NCBI RefSeq assembly: GCF_019175285.1
Contig: NC_056526.1
Span: 16,499,518 to 16,563,517, forward strand
Source of the DNA: Sceloporus undulatus
Lineage: Eukaryota > Chordata > Lepidosauria > Squamata > Phrynosomatidae
Direction: 5' to 3'
Length of the DNA stretch: 64,000 nucleotides
Shown piece after piece: positions 53,045 to 64,000 of this stretch (its first letter is position 1; every line of letters starts with the position of its first letter). Both the position numbers and the translations under genes were made by a program. Under the pieces are notes generated by a model, which saw only the letters and a program-made list of their open reading frames with translations, ran no database searches and was not told the origin of the DNA.

Positions 53045-54240
53045 AGACCCTTATATTTTGCTGTAAAGTTTGCACAGCACTTTACATGACATAGATCAAG
53101 ACAGAATAAAATAGTAATAAAACCTGCCATTCTGCATACAGTCTAAAACACAAAATAAAAACATTGTTAAAATAGTACAGCAAAAGTAAAGTGGACATAT
53201 AGTACAGCAAAAATAAAGTGGACATCACGAATTAGGAACCAGTTGATATGAAATGCCTTCCTAAACTAAATCGTCTTCAACTCAGTCTTGAAACTGGACA
53301 AGGAAGTGTTAGTTCTTAACTGTGTAGGGAGGAAATCCCAAGCATAGGGAGCAGCATGGGAGAAGGGATGAATCTGAGCAGGGGAGGAGGAGAACCTCAG
53401 CTGAGTCAGGAGACTGGTATCATAAGATGTTAATGCACAAGGGGGGTGATAGGGAGAAGCGAGCACTGACAAATAGGAGGGAGCTAGTTGATGAAGAACT
53501 TTAAAAGTCAATAGAAGGAGTTTGTAGCAGATTCTGAAAGGAATGAGGAGCCAATGGAGAGATAGGAATAATGGGGTGATATGGTCATAATGATGGTCAG
53601 AGAAAAGGATCCTGGCTATGGAGCGTTGTACAGAAATTAAAGGGTCCAGGTGGAAAAGAGAAAGACCCACTAGAAGTGAGTTACAATAATCCAAGTGTGA
53701 GAAATGAGTTACAACAGTCCAAGTGTGAGACCACCAGCACATGTATTAAAGTTTTGGCCATCAAAAGAGAAAGAAAAGGCCTAATTCTGGCAAGATTGTG
53801 GAGAAAAAATCTACATGAGTTGGCAGTGGCCTGGATCTGTGGAAGAAATGATAGAGAGGAATCAAACAGAATGCCTAAACTATGGGCATCATTAGCAGGT
53901 TGAACAGAAATGTCATCTACCATTATTGGAAAAGAATAATGGAGAGATGGCTTGGGTGGGAAAACAAGTACCTCTGTTTTGGCCATGTTGAATTTTAAAC
54001 GCCGATGAGTCATCCACCCAGAAACAGCAGCAAGACATGATAATTGCTATTCAACATCTGGGGAGAGCTCAGGAGCTGAAAAATACAGCTGGGTGTCATC
54101 GGTGTAAAGGTGATATTGATAGCCAAGGCAGACCCCTGAGGGACTCCCAACAGATAACAAGATAGGGTCAAAAACTTGATTTCCAGTAACCTCGGCAATG
54201 GAACTAGAACAGAATAGTAACCTGACCCTTGGGCTCATAC
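53045..54240 (-). mobile_element. L2-like LINE, reverse-transcriptase C-terminal part
   Basis: Minus-strand frames contain YTDDTQLYF (the RT YADD motif), then LKFNMAKTEVLVFPPK and SHLDYCNSLLVGL, RSIARILF, LHWLLIPFRI, and APYAWDFLPTQLR. This is the order of L2 ORF2. Frames are broken, and the 5' part is missing beyond 54240. A short direct duplication (TACAATAATCCAAGTGTGAG and its repeat) lies near 53683-53728. Confidence 0.85.
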
Positions 54241-55194
54241 TGACTTATGAAGGCTCCATTCACAGCCACTAATACAAACTTCCAGAGGAGTAAACACATT
54301 AATCTTTTAGAACAAAAGCAAAGAATGTTGGGTCATTTTAAGAACTAACCAATTTATTACAACATAAACTTTCCTGGATTAGGGCCTGCCTCACCAGATA
54401 CCCGCCCCCACAAAAAATTAGAAAATTAGTTTTTTTGAAGGTCCTGGGAATTCTCTTTTATCTTTCCCTAGCTCTCATCGCACAGTACAATTTCCACAGT
54501 ACTGTAGAGATGAGAGAAGGCTTTTAAACCAGGATGCAGTACAGACCTATTATCCATCATCAAATTATCACAGCCGACTAACTAGTTGTTAAACCCTTTC
54601 AGTCTGTACAGCAACAGACAAAGCATGCTTCCTTTTATAGCACAGTGAAAGACCAAACATCCTGTGAATGAGTTAAATGTACCTGATAAAATACATTAGA
54701 ACTGGCTTTAAAAAAATTGAACCATTTCCAGGTACTACAAGCAAGACAAAGCATGTGGGACATTGTCTCAGGTAGTGTGTGGGGGAGAGGGAGGTAGTGA
54801 GAAAGGGGTGTAGAGAGAGATCAGTGGCAAGGATTAAGCTATCCATCTGTTGAGTTTGCACTGATGATGGAGCACATGCTCTCCATTGCAATGAGATGCG
54901 TTAAAAGAGCATTTTTCATTTCCAGTGCCTAGCAACAAAGTCATTCAGCACCTGCAATAGTTTAAACATTAAGTATAATTGGCTTTGCTTGACATAAATC
55001 TGCAGTTTTGTAAATAAGAACAGGGTAGTCTTATCGTCATACCAATTAGCAGAAAGGAATGCTTGCTTTACTGATGCCTGCTGTTTTTGGAGAGGATAGA
55101 TGGGTCTCTTAATTTATTTATTTTAAAGTCTTCCATGGGCGCATCCAGAGTGATGAAAAAGACCAGAAAATCTCAGGTTTTGTTGTTCTTCTTT
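54241..55194. other. Downstream flank with nothing recognised
   Basis: No gene, RNA or known repeat identified. Confidence 0.4.
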
Positions 55195-55415
55195 CTGATT
55201 TTATTCTGGAGATCCTTAAATGTTTCATTTATCCCAAAATATTTTCTGTCAGTTCCCAGTACAATCAGAGACTTTTTATACCAGGTAGTCAGGTAGGTTT
55301 ATTTTAACCCAGTATAAAATTGGAAAGAATGGGAACAAAATATAAGACTTTCCAATTCGTCCGTATATGCCCAGTACCAATCTTTCTTTCATCCCCAAAG
55401 ATGATCTTAGGGTGG
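55195..55415 (+). repeat. Unnamed dispersed repeat (family I), copy 2
   Basis: Same ordered blocks as 46240-46460, diverged from it. Confidence 0.6.
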
Positions 55416-56279
55416 AGCAGATAAAACTGTCAACACAGTTACTGTAATCCCAAATCATGGGAGATTACTAAATGTGGCTTTTAAAATATTATTGTAATGA
55501 TAAAGTAGCATCTTATTGCATGACGTCACCTTCAGCCCATTGTTGCTGTATGGTCAAGACATTCTTTTTCATTGATGGAGGAAATGCATCAATGACTCTT
55601 AATTGCTTTGCAGTCCCAGAACTCCTCAAATGTCAAACTTCACTACTGTTGCAGTTGTAACACTAACAGTCTCCTCCTCTCCCATTCTCCCTCCACTTGC
55701 TAATCCAAAGCAACCTGATACACTTTTTAAATATATTTATTTTCTGATTGCTTTTTAAAAATATATATCGCATTACCAGAGTTGTAGAAATGTATTTTTT
55801 AAAAGTATTTTTAAAAAGTAACAACAAATAAAATAAAGTTTAATGCATAATGGGAGTGGAGTAAGGCTGTGTGTGGAAGAGACTAGGATGGTAGCAGCAA
55901 CCACAGTTGCACGATTGTGAAGACGTGTGATAATGCCTGCTCACAAAACTGGTATGTTTTCATTTTCATTTATTTATGTGATTATGGCGAGAATGTGATA
56001 AAGCCTATGCTTGCAAGGTGAAATCCACATTCACATTTGCCACTACACTACCCTTTTGCTGAATATTGACACTATGCAACCAGTTGCTTATTTCTTAGTG
56101 TTCCTGCTTATCGTTCCACTTTGCAATGGGGAACCCTCTGTGTCTGTGTTTGCAACCTTAGAAAATCAAGTGATACTTTGAAGGCATTGATAACTAGTCA
56201 TGGAGCAGCCAACAAAAGTACAACTCCGTGTGAAATGATTACACTTCTGGAACTCTGCTTACACAACCACATTTATTTA
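55416..56279. other. Downstream flank with nothing recognised
   Basis: AT-rich sequence without identified features. Confidence 0.4.
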
Positions 56280-56550
56280 TAAATAAATACATTTATTTAT
56301 GTATTTTATTTATTTATTGAATTTAGAGCCTGCTTTTCTCCCAAAATGGGTTTCAAGACAAAACAAAGGCAAGTAAGGGGTGTACTTGAGGGGGAGAGAG
56401 GCCAGGCCTGGAAGACAAAGAGCCCTCCTCCAACCACCATCTTGAGGGGGAGAGAGGCCTTGCAATTTTTTTGTATTGTATTTCAATTTTACTGTACACC
56501 GCTATGATCGTTGCGGAATAGCGGTCTATAAATAAAAATTATTATTATTA
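56280..56550 (-). mobile_element. LINE 3' end fragments
   Basis: 56280-56375 resembles 299-385 (CTTTTCTCCCAAAATGGG). 56404-56545 is the inverse of the piece at 25588-25672 (CCTCCTCCAACCACCATC; TTGCGGAATAGCGGTCTATA) and ends in ATT repeats. Confidence 0.5.
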
Positions 56551-56835
56551 CTGTGAAAGAGATACATTCATATATAGTGCGGTTAAAGTAGATAGTTTGC
56601 ATTTTTGTGAGAAAACATGACAGAAGTATATCAAATTATGCTTGGTGTGTGTTCAACTACAGAATTTGCTGTCTCAGACTGTAGTGATGGTCACCATCTT
56701 GGATGGTATCCTCATGAAGGATAAGGCTATCAGTGACAGTAAATCTAATCAAGGTGGCACTATATTACCTCCACCTCTACATAACTATGCGAGTTACATG
56801 ATGCCAGTACAAAGTAGGATCTAGGCTGAATCTCC

Positions 56836-56850
56836 CCCCCCCCCCCCGAT
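56836..56850. repeat. C homopolymer
   Basis: About 15 consecutive C bases. Confidence 0.9.
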
Positions 56851-57081
56851 TTTTATCATTAATTTTAACCAAATTTCCATATGTTTTTTCCATTGGTTTC
56901 AATCACAGTTTAGAAAATCTACTTTTCTGAAGAGCACCCAGTTGTAGTTAGAAAGATTGACTTTTCCAAGCTCTAGTTTGAATAGTTATACACTTCCCTC
57001 GAGATTTTAGCAAAATAAAGAGAGTTCAGGGAGATAAATAATTTCGTGTGCGTACATTATCAAATCACCAATAAATGATCT

Positions 57082-57082
57082 G

Positions 57083-57133
<51 letters not shown>
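57082..57133. repeat. (TATC)n microsatellite
   Basis: About 12 uninterrupted tetranucleotide units. Confidence 0.95.
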
Positions 57134-57325
57134 GTAATGTCTACTTTTAGTTTATCTGTTTCTATATCTACTATGACAAAAATCCAATTGATCCACAGGA
57201 TTGTACTTGAAATAGTCAGGGGCGGGATAGGGAGTTAAGGATTGCTTCTTATTGTTAAATGCTAAAAAAGAATTTTAAAATGTTTGAAAAACTTTTTGTA
57301 TGTGTCTTTCTGTGTGTATACGTGC

Positions 57326-57326
<1 letters not shown>

Positions 57327-57360
<34 letters not shown>

Positions 57361-57361
57361 T
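57327..57361. repeat. (ACAG)n microsatellite
   Basis: About eight uninterrupted AGAC units. Confidence 0.95.
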
Positions 57362-57672
57362 AGTTTGCATGCTTATATTAAGAAAGTATGTGGTTCCATG
57401 GAGATTCTATGTTCAGCTTCACTTTCTGTCTTAATGTCTTCTTCATTCTTACACTGACTTAACACTCAGAATGGTGGTTTTGCTACAAATAGGTCATTCT
57501 TTTTCTTCATCGCTTTGTGTTTTGTGAGAATTGAAGGAAATGGCAGCAATGTTCCTATGTTTTATTTAAGTAAATTGTTGCAAAGGTAAAACTCGCACAT
57601 GAACAAGGCATCAGAACAGGTTCATGGGGATAGGGATTGGGTCTCTCCCTGCCCCCTCCTCCTGTGCTTTTA

Positions 57673-57673
57673 A

Positions 57674-57708
<35 letters not shown>

Positions 57709-57709
57709 G
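57673..57709. repeat. (AAAG)n microsatellite
   Basis: About nine uninterrupted AAAG units. Confidence 0.95.
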
Positions 57710-57711
57710 AG

Positions 57712-58774
57712 AAGGAAGCCTTTGAAGAGTGAGTCCCTGTCTCTGGCAGGTCACCCAAATCCAGTCAGTCAAACATTTTGTTATTGCTTCCCCCTGCACT
57801 TACGTAAGTGATGCTGTTTGACACCTCTGAGACAATTTCTCATGTTAGATGGGTTGTAAATGAGCACATGGTCCAGAATAATTAACGGTAACACTTCAGT
57901 CCTTTTCTGACAAGAGTTGTGTTTCTCGTATGCTTTGCGCTGGTCTGTCTGCTGAGCTGCAACCAGCCATGCCTGAAAGACAAGAAAGAACGAGATGGAC
58001 AAGTGTGTCACTGATTGAACCTCTTTTGCTGTAATTAGAAGTGTACAGGGAATAAATTATTCTCACACTCAAGCTGTCCAGCTTGCACTAATAATAACAC
58101 AACCCAAGAACAATCTGCTTAAGCTGAGGCTGGACTGCTTTCGCAACCAAATGTTTTCTGCTGCCTGACTTGCTTTCTTTGAGTTAATGGCAAGAAAATT
58201 TCCCCTGCAACACATCTCAGAGTAATAAGATTGTCCTCCTTTCTTTTCTTTCCTTCTCTTTCAAGTAAAAGTTTTTTATATATTGTAGCCTGGAAATATT
58301 TCATCCTCTTGTTTACCACAAAACTCTTTGGATCAAATTCACTACTGGCTTAACTTGGCTGAATTTTATGGCTTTTACATGGAGTGAGGCACTGTAGCCC
58401 TGCAGCAGTCAATTCATTCAAAATGTTCTAAAATCAATTGTTGCATTTTTAGAAAAGAACTGAAAAATTAGGGATGGTGTTATAGACACATCTCTTCCAT
58501 CTCCACTCCTGTGTCCAAAAGGCTCGATTTTAAAGCTTTCTGTGCCACTAGGCACAACACTATCAGTTCTATCAATGGATGTTGAAAGGAACAACTTCTC
58601 CTCTACCTCCTAGGCTACACTACCTTCACATGGGATGGAAGATGCCATTTCTTTACCAGCACTTAATTATAATTCAACTACTAGTTTGTTCACTTTTTCT
58701 ACTTTGAACAGCAGTGGTTGCCTTTTCTGTTCTTTTCAGGAAGCAAAAACAGGTTGCTCTTCTTCCATTTATTA
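57712..58774. other. Downstream flank with nothing recognised
   Basis: No gene or known repeat identified. Confidence 0.4.
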
Positions 58775-58990
58775 AGCTTAGAAATAATGCAGTTTGACAC
58801 CACTTTAAGTGCTGTAGCTCCAGCCATTGGAATCACAGGATTTGTAGTTTTATAAAGTCTTTGGCTTTCTCTGCTAAAGAGTGCTGGTGCCTCACAAAGC
58901 AGTTGTTCTGGTTCTCATACTGGATGGTGTTGAAGTTAAAGCTACGGCTTCTTCCTACAGACTCCTAGGATTTGCAGTTTTGTGAAGCAT
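58775..58990. mobile_element. Family A-like MITE, rearranged
   Basis: AATAATGCAGTTTGACACCAC with GGATTTGTAGTTTTATAAAG and later CTCCTAGGATTTGCAGTTTT; parts of left arms stand in the same orientation rather than inverted. Confidence 0.45.
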
Positions 58991-58997
58991 CAGCACC

Positions 58998-59150
58998 CAG
59001 AGAACCTGGATGGCATAGTGGTTTGGTTTTGGATTAGGACTTGGGAGGCCAGGGTTCAAATTGCTGCCCAGCCATGGAAATTCACTGAATTATATTGGAC
59101 AAATCTCATTCTCTCAGCCTTAAAGGAAAGCAATGGCAAACCTCCTCCAA
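58998..59150 (+). mobile_element. 3'-truncated tRNA-derived SINE
   Basis: GGATGGCATAGTGGTTTGG, CCAGGGTTCAAATTGC, and GCAATGGCAAACCTCC. Confidence 0.75.
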
Positions 59151-59152
59151 AT

Positions 59153-59372
59153 AAGGCTGTATCTACAGTACAGAATTAGTGCAGTTTGACACTGCTTTAA
59201 CTTCCATGGCACAATGCTATGGAATTCTTGGATTTGTAGCTCTATGAGATATTTAGCCTTCTCTGTCAGAAAGCTCTGGTGCCACAACAAACTACAAACC
59301 CCATGTTTCTATAGGATGGAGCCATGACAACTAAAACAGTATCAAACTGCAGTTTAACGGCAGCCTCAATCT
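59153..59372. mobile_element. Family A MITE
   Basis: GGCTGTATCTACAGTACAG and GCAGTTTGACACTGCTTTAA at the left; CAACAAACTACAAACCCCAT and GTATCAAACTGCAGTTTAA at the right. Confidence 0.65.
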
Positions 59373-60915
59373 TACTAAGAAACAGGGTCACTAGTAGTTG
59401 AAGTCAAACTGAAGTCACATAACAGCAGAACAAGGGGAAGAAATAAATGCCACGCCTATAACATAAGTGACACAGTTAATTTCAATGCTAGTTACTTCAG
59501 AAGAGAAGCCAATATGGACATAATTCTGAAGATATAAACCTTTACACATCTACCTGGAAAGAAATTGTAGTGAACTTTGAAACATGCATAAAATTTATCT
59601 TACTGGCCAGTAATCATGTTGGGTTTCTAGAAAATGCAGTACAAAAAAGTAATTTTTCCAATGTATGGCTGATCTCACACACCTCCATTTATTTGCGACA
59701 TGATATGCAGTCTCATTGTTTGTGCCAAATTGAATAAAGGAAGAGTGAAGAATCCCTAAAAGTCAAGGGCCTCTGCTTTCCTGCCTTAGGTTGGCTCCAA
59801 TTTAATTCAGCCTTTGCAAACTGTATTAAAATATGGCATTTACAGACGAAGAAACTGGGAAGGTGAAGAAAATGACAATAATTTTGTAGTGCTGACTAAT
59901 GCTTGATTGATTTCATAAGACTGCAAATAAAAATCATTCAAAAGATGAGTTGTTTGGAGGCTTGCAAATCATCCGGCACATCTGTTAAACTTCTAGACAC
60001 GCACTCCTGACTTCTCACTTTCCTTCCCAGTCCTCTGCTTTCTGACTTTATATTACTATGTTTCAGGAAAATAAGTCATAATCACAAAGCAGATTAGACT
60101 GCTGTTTAACATGGGGCTTCTGAAGATTCCTTCTGCAGTTGTTTAGTATTTGATTTTTTTTCTAGCCTGATTTCTCCTAAGAGGTCTTTGGGAAGCAAAG
60201 GAATACACTAATGATGTCTATTAAGAGGTAACACAGCAAAGAAAATACTATGATATTGTCACCATATCTGTACATAGAAGATGGTAGCTTAAGAAATCTG
60301 TATATTTAAAATGTATTTATCTTACACATTTATTTATATAGATTGATATTCTGCTTGGAACTTGCATCTTCATTAAAGGCTTTACAGAGGCACAAAACTG
60401 AATTGCATATTTGTACAACATCTGTATTCACCTAAGGGGAGCCAAGATGTTACAATGCACAATCCATTGAGCAATGGCAGACAATGGATTGACTAATGTG
60501 GTAAGACCTGATGCAAGGAGTGCATCAATGAACATCGGGGCACTCCCTGACGCACATCACAACAGTAGCCAAGGAGTGCCTAGGCACAATGGGAGTCTCC
60601 AATGTACATCCAAAATGCCCAGTGTGCATCATACATACCTGATGCACATCTTTACTACTCCATAACAGTGTTTCATTCCATTTCTGCAATGCAGCTATGG
60701 ATTTGTAACATTATGGAAGTTAGACTGTGATGCAGAATCTTGATTTAGATTTTATCTTAAAATTATCTTTCCCTCCAGACATTATTGGACTGCAGTTCCC
60801 AGAACCAGGATGTAGCTTAGTCCCTTTGGAAGTGTCTATGCCTTCCACCCCGCTTCAGCTCCTTCTTGTGGGGAGGGAAGAATGAAGTGGTAAAAAATAA
60901 AGAGGAAGCAAAGAG
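59373..60915. other. Downstream flank, mostly unassigned
   Basis: A MITE fragment (GACATTATTGGACTGCAGTTCC) lies near 60778. No gene recognised. Confidence 0.4.
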
Positions 60916-61147
60916 AGCCAGCATGCTGTAGTGGTTTGAATGTTGGACCATGACTCTAGATACCATTTTTCCCAGCTCAGCCATGAGACCCACTGGGTGA
61001 CCTTGGACAAGTCACATGCTCTCAGCCTCAGGAAAACACAATGACAAACCACCTCTGAACAAATCTTGCCAAGAAGCACCCACAAAAGAGTCACCTTAGG
61101 GTCGCCATAAGTTGGAAATGACTTGAAGGCACATAGCAACAACAAAG
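60916..61147 (+). mobile_element. tRNA-derived SINE
   Basis: AGAGCCAGCATGCTGTAGTG to GTTGGAAATGACTTGAAGGC and CAACAACAA. The B box is damaged, but the copy is full-length. Confidence 0.85.
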
Positions 61148-62195
61148 AAAAGCAACAACAGCAGGAGAGGTGCAGTAGGTCAGGGCAGACAACTGTGGGT
61201 CTCCAGATAAGATATTGTTAGACTACAACTCCCATGAGACCTCACCATTATCACTAATGTGGAGAGATTATAGGAGTCATTGGCCAGAATCCTCGTGGTA
61301 TCTTATGCATGCATGTGAAGTGGACATGTTTGTGCCATGCAGAAAAGTCACCTTTGGTTAAAGGCTGCAGAAGTGGAGTTGTGCCTGCAGTGCCATTGTG
61401 CATGAATGTACTTTTGAATGAATACACATTGCACATGGCTACACATATGCATTCAGTTGTTCATTCCTTTGCACCATGTTTGGTTCACTTACAGAACATT
61501 GCCACTCAGTGGAAGGGCTCCACAGTGCAACTAATGCATAACTACATGCTGAGCTTCAAAGTACACTACCTCAATGTAGGATCTTAGACACACTGTCTTT
61601 GCCTGTTGGCCAGAAGAAAAAAAAAAAGAGCAGAAAGGGTTTATTCAGAGTAGGTTTGCCAGTGCCTTCCTCTAAGAGTAATAGAGTGTTACTTAGGACT
61701 TGCATACACTGACTAAATACCCTGAACTCATTCATCCCAAGCTCACCACATTCTGCTAACACGGTATAGGCTCAAACTCCCAAATCAGGTCCGAACTGTC
61801 TTAACAACACCTAGATCCAATTCAGGGTTTCCACTCCCTAACCCACATTTATTTCGGATATGCATCCCTAATCCAGATTCAAAATTCTCTTAGCGGAAGC
61901 ACTCTCTCTGTTCAGGGAAATCACCAGAATCTACAGTAGTTTAAGTTACTGTTCAGGGAGGCCAAATTTGCCAGTTCCCCTTCCTTTCTTAAGACCTCAG
62001 CACTGCTTCCCTTGCTGTTTTTGACAGTTTCTCCAGCCTTCCAGAATAGTTTTCCAGAAAACATTGAGACTGAAGGCAGAAAGAAGAATCCTAAAGATTT
62101 CTTCTCCAATCCTTTTCTTCAGTACAAATGCAACTTTGCTATGGGCTACTATGGCTCTTGCCCATTTTCCTTCTTTTCACTGTCAGTTGTGAAAT
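61148..62195. other. Downstream flank, mostly unassigned
   Basis: A minus-strand SINE fragment lies at about 61640-61700 (GGTTTGCCAGTGCCTTCCTC), and a MITE fragment near 61195-61240. Nothing else recognised. Confidence 0.4.
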
Positions 62196-62198
62196 AGC

Positions 62199-62243
<45 letters not shown>

Positions 62244-62420
62244 TCCTGCCCTTTCCCCAAAACTGGGACTGAGGGTGGCTCACAACATTTTTAAAAATAT
62301 TACAATTAAAAGCATACAAAAATAGTACATTAAATGGAATTAAATTATTACAATATTAAAGCAAGTTATACATTAAAAGAATAAAATACAATTAAAAAGA
62401 TTAAAATGTTTAAAAAATGC
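62196..62420 (-). mobile_element. (AAT)n and LINE 3' end
   Basis: An ATA-type microsatellite at 62198-62243 is followed by CCTGCCCTTTCCCCAAAACTGG and an A/T-rich 3' UTR-like stretch, the reverse complement of a LINE end. Confidence 0.55.
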
Positions 62421-62605
62421 TTTAAAAGCTACACTGGAGGAACTGTGGTGACATCCAGTGGTCACATGGCTTAACTAAGTACAGCTGAGTTCTTCGTATG
62501 AACTAAACATCCTTTTTCAAGGGTATGTGTCTTTCACCAAGGCCATGAAGCATTAGCATTGGGACCTGTTTTTTTGCCTGCACACGAAATGGAGAAAATG
62601 ATTGC

Positions 62606-62632
62606 CCCCCCCCCCCTCTCTCTCTTTCTTTT
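62606..62632. repeat. C run and (CT)n
   Basis: About 12 C bases followed by CT repeats. Confidence 0.9.
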
Positions 62633-63229
62633 TGGTGTCTGTGAAATATGTCCATTTTTGAAGGGACAGTTGGTTTGGACAAGTTACTGCCTGTTGGCTA
62701 TGTGACAGATTACTCTGTGGTGCTAAAAAAAATCTGAATTGGCATTCATTGGCACTTGCTTGTCTGATCAAACAGCAAGCTTTCAAAGCTGACCTGTTTC
62801 ATTGACTCTGGTGGGGTGGGTTTTGACAGGGTGTGGACAGGCATTATTGCTTTATTTATCCATTTCAAAGAGACTTGTACAGGGCAAGACAAGTGAGCAG
62901 AAGCTCTCTTGTCTTGCTTGGAGGATAGAGACAATTTAAGGTCAACAGCACCAGAAGAGAGAGGCAGGAGATATGTAAATAACCAAGGCAGGGATTACAA
63001 ATGTAACAATGAAAATACACCCCAAGGTTGACAATATTGGGCCATGATCCACACCCATTAAAGTGCTATCTACTTTCGCATAATGCATAATAATAAAGTT
63101 GGGAAGTGTTTCTTTTCAGGACTACCGCTCCAAAAATCTTCCAGACAGCATTGTCCAAAAAGTAACTTTTCAGAGCACTGATTTATATTCTCATGTTCAT
63201 TTCTCCAGTTGTAGTTGTTAATTTTCAAG

Positions 63230-63450
63230 GCTGCATCTGCCCAGCAGAAATTATCCAGTTTGACACTGTTTTAGCTGCCATGACTCAGGGCTAAGAAATC
63301 CTTGGATTTGTAGTGTGTTGTGGCACCAGAACTCTCTGATAGAGAAGGCTAAATATCTCACAAAACTACAAATCCCAGAATACCATAGCATTGAGCCATG
63401 GCAGTTAAATCTATGTCGAACTGGATCATTTCTGCAGTCAAATGCAGTCT
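63230..63450. mobile_element. Family A MITE (nearly complete)
   Basis: AGGCTGCATCTGCCCAGCAG and CCAGTTTGACACTGTTTTAG at the left; CTACAAATCCCAGAATACCA and GGATCATTTCTGCAG at the right. Confidence 0.7.
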
Positions 63451-64000
63451 GAGTTGTCCCCCTGGGCTTCCACACTACCTTCATGTCCTAACCCAGTTTC
63501 CAGCTCAAACCCCTATCAAAATACATTAAAATTTAAATTTGTTATAAAATGTGCATTGTTGGGGAAGGGAAAGGGGGAAGGGAAATAATATGTTTTGCTA
63601 TCAGATTTCTATGCCCTGGAGGCTATCACTGCAGCTTTGCTTAGACTTAAGGCAGTACCTGGCTAGAGACTCCAATTTAGCAAAGTTGTATTAATAGCAC
63701 AGGATTTTCTGGTGATGGGTCTCCATGGGAGTTGACTGTAGATTTCTGCTCTGGATAGATAAATCTTGCTTGAGATTCCTGAATGAGGCAAAGGCAGGAT
63801 TTTCTAGACCCAAGGCTAAGGATGACATAATTTTGGGCTCAAGGAAAGGGAACAAAGACTAAAATTTAAGCTGGACATAGGAAGACACAGAGAGAGGAAT
63901 TTTGGAGATCCCTAAATTAACTGCCTTTCTGTGGTGTGAGCTTCATATCCCTCGAGAACTGATAAGAGGAGTGAACTGGCTTCAGATTGATTAATTAAAA
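63451..64000. other. Window end with nothing recognised
   Basis: No gene or known repeat identified. Confidence 0.4.

Noticed and set aside
53266-53742. 158-codon open frame on the minus strand
   Set aside because: It is the C-terminal part of a broken L2-like LINE, not a host gene.
57082-57361. Regular repeats that might suggest a CRISPR array
   Set aside because: They are simple tetranucleotide microsatellites without spacers, in a vertebrate genome.
61309-61587. 92-codon open frame on the plus strand
   Set aside because: No recognisable domain, no splice context and no similarity I know; likely chance.

Overview
The window looks like squamate reptile (lizard-type) nuclear DNA. It is AT-rich and intron-dominated. 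It is packed with tRNA-headed SINEs of Sauria-SINE type, a 5S-rRNA-headed SINE, an RTE/Bov-B-like LINE with the same 3' tail, CR1 and L2 LINE fragments, and many short palindromic DNA transposons (hAT-, Tigger- and Harbinger-like). Family names rest on remembered consensus sequences and visible structure, not on a database search; the species is not determined.

One host gene is present and appears complete: SLC15A5 on the + strand, an orphan member of the proton-coupled oligopeptide/peptide-histidine transporter family (POT/PTR2, SLC15). Nine coding exons (10043-10400, 11367-11589, 23008-23177, 25128-25348, 29883-30069, 36851-37039, 38390-38521, 50936-51044, 52324-52471) all have GT-AG borders and compatible phases. 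They give a 578-residue open protein, against 579 recalled for the human protein. An AATAAA at 52820 is the likely poly(A) signal. No other host gene was recognised.

Layout: 1-9.9 kb upstream flank with nested DNA transposons, a CR1 3' end and SINEs; 10.0-11.6 kb exons 1-2; 11.6-23.0 kb intron 2 (L2, CR1, many SINEs, 10-bp assembly gap at 18945); 23.0-30.1 kb exons 3-5 with hAT-like elements; 30.1-38.5 kb exons 6-7 and a CR1 endonuclease-region fragment; 38.5-50.9 kb intron 7 (Bov-B-like LINE, 5S SINE, CR1, LINE 3' ends); 50.9-52.8 kb exons 8-9 and 3' UTR; 53-64 kb downstream flank with an L2 reverse-transcriptase fragment, three tetranucleotide microsatellites close together, and SINEs.

No bacterial, CRISPR or operon-like system is present. 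The most interesting signals are: (1) eroded transporter signature residues in an otherwise intact SLC15A5; (2) two repeat families that each carry a hammerhead-ribozyme-like core with the same one-nucleotide deviation; (3) many long fold-back elements inside the transcribed introns; (4) nested insertions whose target-site duplications order the bursts of transposition; (5) a 26-bp insertion flanked by an 11-bp direct repeat; (6) an unexplained 67-codon open stretch in intron 7.
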